Assembly: GCA_003254905.1 (NCBI GenBank)
Contig: QANU01021398.1
Span: 582,847 to 646,846, forward strand
DNA from: Nissolia schottii
Lineage: Eukaryota; Streptophyta; Magnoliopsida; Fabales; Fabaceae
Length of the DNA stretch: 64,000 nucleotides
Direction of reading: 5' to 3'
The translations under genes were made by a program, and so were the position numbers. Each line of letters starts with the position of its first letter. Positions within the stretch are counted from its first letter, which is position 1. The notes below the pieces were generated by a model. It was not told the DNA's origin and did no database searches. It worked only from the letters and a program-made list of their open reading frames with translations. Shown here piece by piece: positions 58,741-64,000 of the stretch.

Positions 58741-59239
58741 TCTATATAATAAGATGAAATAGAAACTGACATCGTAATAAATTCATGCCAATATAGTACT
58801 GCAGTTTTTGTAACAATAACTACACAACTTCCATCCTCTTTGGCTTTTGACCATTAAGGAAGGAGAAATGAAACAACTCAATAGACATCTGAAACCTATG
58901 GCCATAGTGGCATGAATAACTGCTTGTTTCAACATTCTTCATAATACTTGAAAATGTTGATTAATTGTTCTTATCCAAAACTATTTTTGACAAGCCTCAT
59001 GTATTACAATAATTTTTGCATGATTTGAAAATGTAGAACGTCTTCTTTGTTGATCTCTATGATATAGTTTTGCTTCCGCACATAAATAAATAACCTCTGA
59101 ATTCTGCCAAAATATAAAAGAAGAAAAAGAATCTCACAACTACATAGCCAATAAATTGTGATTTTGAGTCATATGAATAAAGTAAATCTTCGAAAATATC
59201 ACAATAAATACTAAACACGATTCTAGTGCATTCTTGTTA

Positions 59240-59400
59240 GACAATAACCAAATCTTGTTAACTGGTTTATAGAGAAAGCTATATTTAGTTGTGTATAACA
59301 AGATTTACTCATTTTATAGTTGTGTATAACAAGATTTAGACAATAACCAAATCTTGTTAACTAGTGCATCAATTGTTGTTATAGAGAAAGCTATATTTAG
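59240..59400. repeat. Partial tandem duplication, 99-bp offset
   Basis: The sequence gacaataaccaaatcttg occurs at 59240 and again at 59339, each followed by agagaaagctatatttag. A shorter word, gtgtataacaagattta, is repeated between them. Confidence 0.75.
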
Positions 59401-60527
59401 TTTTATATGGTACTATAAAATCAAGAAATTTTTTGTCATTCTTATCCAAATGGATCTTTAGCTGTACCAAGTGATCTCACAACAATTGATGTACTCAATG
59501 GATGTGCCTAATCCATATAAATTTATTTCAAAATATTCTTAATCTAAGTTGATTAATAAACAAATATTTCATTTGTCAAATTCTCTATGTGTAGGCCAAG
59601 CAAGATTTTCTCTCATCAAGATATTTCTTTAAATAATCTACAAATTCGAGTCACATTGGTCATTAAAATTCAAATTTTGACTTTTTAATCATTGAAATTG
59701 TAAGTCACATGTAAAATTAGTCCCTCAATTCACTATCATTATTATATTGTCATATTTTTCACTAATTTTTTTTGCATTAAATGAGAATGTGACAACAATA
59801 AAGGTTGTGTCGCAAGGCTAAAAATACAACTGTGATGACACTTGGAACTAAAAATTTTAGTTGTTATTGCAATTTCATTTACCATATGCTTTGACGATCT
59901 CATTTACAGTTCCAAGTGCAATTACAACTCATTTGCAGTCTCAATTGTTGTTATTGTCTTTTTTAATATGATAAATCAATAAAAATGCGAGAACACAATA
60001 ATTATAACAAACCGATAGACTAATTTGACCTACAACTTCCCATTTTAGATATTAAAAAAATCAAATTTTAAATTTTAAAGATTTAAATAATTCAAACTTA
60101 CACTTTCAGAGATCAAAACTAACATTATAAAAAAAAAATTATCATTTTTACTAAGTAGATCCAAATGAGCGTTTTGTCTTAGATGTCGGATGGGACCTTG
60201 GCGTGGAAGTTAACTGCATCCATCACAATCCAAAAGAAAAGAAAAGAAAAGAAAAACAAGGAAAATGGGGAATTATCGTTTAAGAGGAGAAAAAGATAGC
60301 CACCAATAATTCGTGGACCAAATTGAAAATAAGATGTCCGATGATATAATCATCTAGTACATTCGAGAACGTTTAGAAATTTCATCTGATTTAGCAACAA
60401 TTATTTTTAGAGTTTAATTGCTTTATTGTTCTTGTGTATCATTAGGATTAGGATTGCTTAATTGCCAATAGCTTCATAATACCGCCATACTATAACAACT
60501 AAATATAAGAGATTAATTTTAACAAAA

Positions 60528-61020
60528 ATGCTATGTGTATACCAAATTTCATACCCTTTATACGTATATCATTCGAATTAGGTAATTAATTTCCCAAAAT
60601 AGAGAACAAATTTAAAAGCGTTAAAGCACAAACACTACAAGCGTTAAAGTACAAACTTTATTTGGATTACACTATAAATTTATAGTTCAGAGTTGTATGC
60701 AATCTGAACTTTATTTAAAAATACACAAATATTATAAATAGTAATACACAAATTTTATACGTATGAATGCACAAATATTATAAAATTATCAGAGTGTTTT
60801 ACAATCTAAACTTTATTTAAAAAAATGCACAAATATTATACATAATAATGCACAAACTTTATTTCCACGAGTACAAAACATTGTAAACTTGTACATGACA
60901 TTCTCAACTATATTTAATTAAGTGCACAAACATTACATACATTAAAACACAAACTTTATGTATATAAGTACGGAGTGCATGTATTGTGTGTATTTTTTAG
61001 TGTACGTGTAACAAAACTCT
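60528..61020. repeat. AT-rich dispersed repeat, copy B (inverted)
   Basis: This is the reverse complement of copy A at 4585-5110 over nearly its whole length. Shared features include gagttgtatgcaatctgaac-like and cgtgtaacaaaactc edges and the alternating cacaaac/ctttat words. Confidence 0.6.
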
Positions 61021-62160
61021 AATTTTAATATAGTACTTGTTCATCTTTGTTGTCAATTAATTATATATTATCATGTATTGACCTATTACAATAAGTTATT
61101 ACAAGAAAAACATTCCTTTGCAGCGGACACAAATTCGTTGTAAATTTGCGATGAAATTTGTGACGCGGTGGATGCAAAATTTTACAATAAATTATATTTG
61201 TCGTGGACTACGGAAATAAGGGGGAAATAGTTAATGAAAAAAAATGCAAGTGTTGTGAATTAGGATAGACTAACTTTTTTCTTAATCAAACCATCGTTGC
61301 CCTACTTATTCTCAATAAAAAATGTGATTTGTTAGTTGTTTGCATTTTCAAAGTGTTTTTATTAGTTTTTAGCTTAAGATAACTTAAGACAACATTTGAA
61401 AAAATGAGAGATTAATAGAGATATTTTAAAAAATTGAAAGACTAACGAAACACTTGCAATATTTTATTTAGGGACTAAATTGGAGTTTTACTCATAGTAT
61501 TAACTAAAATAAACTTCTAATATAGTCTCTCACAATTTTTAAATTAGACAAATGGATTTTCACAAAAATAAACATAGCTTTAATCTTTCATAATTTAAAA
61601 ATGTGGATACATAAGCCTTTCAATTAGACTGTAACCTAAACATGACAACAAGGGGCACCACACTACAAGACTTTGGTCTCTCACCTGCAGTCACCCACTA
61701 CATGATGACTAGGTCTGAAAAGCACCACTCCCATGTGTTCAAAAGGTCACCATTTCAACTTAAATGTATAAGTTGAAATTGATCCACACACAACCATCAT
61801 GCGAAACCTCTTTTAATTTAGGGTGTGAATAATTATTGAAAATATGGATCATCAAACTTTATAATCATAGACACCTTAATATCATGTCAAGTTATTATTT
61901 TTTTCTATAATGTAAGTAGATAAGTAGAGAGAATTGATTTTATGTATCTCTTAACATAGATTACTATTATCAAACACAAAAGTCAAATGAAAGAAGCCAA
62001 CCTTTGCCTGACAAGCAACCAATCAAATATTATAAAATCATTGTTATAGCAACTAAAACCAATCTTTTCAGACCAGTTGCAATTTGCAAACCCCACATAT
62101 CAACACTATCCCAAAGAATATAGGGGTCCATGACAACACACCACATACCACCACCATGTT
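61021..62160. other. Intergenic region upstream of the heat shock factor
   Basis: A tacaagaaaaac segment near 61092 followed by gcagcggacac resembles a CACTA-type terminus, but no partner end was found. A minus-strand frame at 62030-62260 has no family motif. No gene was recognised. Confidence 0.35.
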
Positions 62161-62173
62161 TGCCATTGGTAAC

Positions 62174-62186
62174 TTCCAGAATTTTC
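62174..62186 (+). promoter_or_regulatory. Perfect three-unit heat shock element
   Basis: TTCcaGAAttTTC is a perfect nTTCnnGAAnnTTCn array, the binding site of trimeric heat shock factors, 703 bases upstream of the heat shock factor ATG. A two-unit site, GAActTTC, follows at 62282-62289. Together they suggest heat-inducible and auto- or cross-regulated expression (inference). Confidence 0.65.
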
Positions 62187-62368
62187 TTAGCCAAAAGGGA
62201 CCCCTTCTCTATCTCTTTGGATTGCAATGTGTGGAAAGGGTGAATTGATAATAATTGCAATCTTTATCCCAAGATGTCTAGAACTTTCTAATCAATTATT
62301 CTTTCTTCAGGGCGCGCACACACTCCACTATTCCCTTCTATATTATATAAATTAAAAAACACTTCATT

Positions 62369-62379
62369 CTATATATACT
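62369..62379 (+). promoter_or_regulatory. Probable TATA box of the heat shock factor gene
   Basis: The motif ctatatatact lies about 190 bases downstream of the heat shock element. It would give a 5' leader of about 480 bases, long but not unusual for plant heat shock factor genes. Another TATA-like stretch, tattatataaat, lies at 62341. Confidence 0.4.
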
Positions 62380-62591
62380 ATAGTTTATGCTACACTGCGT
62401 CCTAGATATGATGGCAAAACAAAAGACCATCATTTAACAGCACAAAGTCACAAACGACCTTTCCTTCCCAACTAGAAAAAACAAGTTCACCTTCATTCCC
62501 TCCCATCCCAATTTGATAAAATTTGAGCCCCTTTTTTAATTTTTATTTTATTTTTCCATTCTTCTTTTCTCTCTTTTATTCTCTTTGAAGC

Positions 62592-62699
62592 ATGATCCTC
62601 CTAGCTACCCTTTTTAATGCGCTAGCAATTTTGTGCTCAATAGTTCAAATTTGCATAGCTACAAGCCTTTCTTCATTGAAGAAACCACTTTCGTACTAA
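62592..62699 (+). other. Possible upstream ORF (35 codons)
   Basis: An ATG in the presumed leader opens a 35-codon hydrophobic frame (MILLATLFNALAILCSIVQI onward) that closes at TAA 62697-62699, before the main ATG. It could repress translation if transcription starts near the TATA box at 62369. There is no independent support. Confidence 0.25.
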
Positions 62700-62800
62700 T
62701 TACAAACCACCAATTTGCATTAGTACCATATATAACCAACCCAATTGACATACATTAGAACTTTGTTCATGTATTAGAAGATCAAGGCCACTACACTTGC

Positions 62801-62876
62801 GAGGTAAAATTGCTTACCTCGATTCTCCCTAGATCTTATTAGGTAGGAGCCTTGTGGATTAGACCATCTTTTTTAT
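62801..62876 (+). repeat. SINE-tail-like fragment in the heat shock factor leader
   Basis: The stretch cctagatcttattagg, taggagccttgtggatt and a T-rich end resembles the 3' part of the SINE fragment at 25930-25985. It ends about 12 bases before the ATG at 62889. Confidence 0.4.
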
Positions 62877-62888
62877 TATAAGATTAAG

Positions 62889-64000
62889 ATGAATTACAAT
62901 ATATACCATGTGAAAGAAGAATACATGGAACCATTACCATCACCACCACCACCACCATCTTATCGATCAGGGGATGAATGCCAACCAATGGTTCCGGCTC
63001 CACAGCCAATGGAGGGTCTTCGTGACATAGGACCACCACCATTCCTAACCAAAACCTTTGATGTGGTTGATGATCCTAGTACCAACCACGTGGTTTCATG
63101 GAGCAGAGGTGGCACCAGCTTTGTGGTTTGGGATCCACATGCATTCTCCACATGCCTTTTACCCAGATACTTCAAGCACAACAACTTCTCAAGCTTTGTC
63201 AGGCAACTCAACACTTATGTAAGTACTAATTTCTCTTATTTTGTTACTTCCAACTAGGCTTGCTGTAATTTTCAAAGTTCAATGCATTTTGGAGCAATGT
63301 TTTGGAAATTCTAATTTGAGATTGAGCTGTTGAGAACTTCACTTCATGACTCAATTAATATAGTTCAAATGGTTCAATTTGGTAGCATTCGGTTATTGCA
63401 CGAAAAAAGAGTCATTAGAGACAAAAACATGTTTGATGAAGAGGACAAAGATAATAAGAGAGACATAAGAGAAAAGGCGTAGAAGACTCGTCTCTCCTGT
63501 CCCACTGTCTCTATATTTGTTGTCCTAGGATGAGAACCAAAACGCTACTATGTTCTAGTTAGACCATAACTAAAGCAGAAAATGTTTGAACTATGCATAA
63601 AATTGATTCATATTTCAATCAGTTCATTAGTATATTTCTGTCCAAAATTCTGAGTTTTTTTATTATTTCTATACTTTACTTGCTTAAAGTAAAGAAAATC
63701 AATTCAATTTTTCCTTTGAATTACAATTCTCCTTGTTCTGATTGACTTTGTTGTTTCTTATGATGTTTCGTCCTAGTCAAAGTTAGAAGTTTCTTTCCTC
63801 TTTTTTTTTTTTTCAATTAAGAAAAAAATATTATGTGGCAATGTTTATTGAATAATTAGAGTCATTGTTATATTGCAATTACAAGTTCAATGTATTCTCA
63901 GTTTGTCCAATTTTAAAATTTTTTATTCTAATTATGTAGTTTCAATATTGCAGGGTTTTAGAAAGATTGATCCAGAGAGGTGGGAGTTTGCAAACGAAGA
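62889..64000 (+). CDS. Class A heat shock transcription factor (partial, 3' end outside window)
   Basis: Trimeric nuclear activator that binds nGAAn arrays in heat-stress promoters. Exon 1 is 62889-63218. Exon 2 starts at 63954 after ttgcag and runs off the window, phase 0. The first 45 residues are acidic and proline-rich ([15 protein letters not shown]). The winged-helix DNA-binding domain starts at about residue 45: [58 protein letters not shown], then [15 protein letters not shown] in exon 2. The intron sits after RQLNTY, its conserved position in plant HSFs. The single-frame DBD and [14 protein letters not shown] lead resemble the A2/A6/A7 group; gene order points to HSFA7B. The oligomerisation and activator regions are not in view. 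Confidence 0.95.

Noticed and set aside
61092-61200. CACTA-type transposon end
   Set aside because: Only a tacaagaaaa-like start is present, with no partner end or 3-bp duplication found.
1-64000. CRISPR arrays, operons, ribosome binding sites, rRNA genes
   Set aside because: None seen; the window is eukaryotic and its repeats are transposon-derived or simple tandem repeats.

Overview
This is plant nuclear DNA: GT-AG introns, AT-rich intergenic sequence, dense transposons and two assembly gaps (runs of N). The genes are eudicot. Repeats opening with gggttaaatatgttt or ggttaattaagttttt are familiar from legume genomes, so a legume is the best guess (inference).

Four host genes could be rebuilt exon by exon. 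(1) + strand 5766-11673: a FORKED1-like / VAN3-binding protein, 7 exons, 500 codons. (2) - strand 13372-15653: a BAX-inhibitor-1 / LIFEGUARD membrane protein, 4 exons, 246 codons. (3) - strand 25604-54553: a 29-kb, 20-exon gene whose joined frame gives about 1086 residues: signal peptide, complete PP2C phosphatase domain, then a complete protein kinase domain. (4) + strand from 62889, running off the window: a class A heat shock transcription factor. The order matches, from memory, Arabidopsis At3g63300 (FKD1), At3g63310 (BIL4), At3g63330/At3g63340 (kinase and PP2C) and At3g63350 (HSFA7B), so the region looks like a conserved microsyntenic block swollen by transposons.

Region by region. 1-5.6 kb: hAT-like element, small foldback elements and an AT-rich repeat. 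5.7-11.7 kb: FORKED1-like gene with two SINEs in its introns. 13.4-15.7 kb: LIFEGUARD gene. 17.6-19.9 kb: decayed PIF/Harbinger transposon with both of its genes. 21.6-22.7 kb: gap and the end of a Mutator-like element. 23.9-24.1 kb: MITE. 25.6-54.6 kb: phosphatase-kinase gene. Its introns hold a MITE, a TRIM retrotransposon, an 11-kb hAT-like element with a 9.6-kb Tat-type Ty3/gypsy element nested inside, and a copia tail. 54.8-57.2 kb: two adjacent Mutator-like elements with intact target-site duplications, just upstream of that gene. 57.2-62.2 kb: repeat debris, including an inverted copy of the repeat at 4.6 kb. 62.2-64 kb: heat shock factor promoter, with a perfect three-unit heat shock element, and the first exons.

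The four genes do not form one pathway: vein patterning/vesicle traffic, cell-death control at membranes, reversible phosphorylation and heat response. All coordinates, frames and motifs were read by eye. Family names rest on motif recognition, without database searches.
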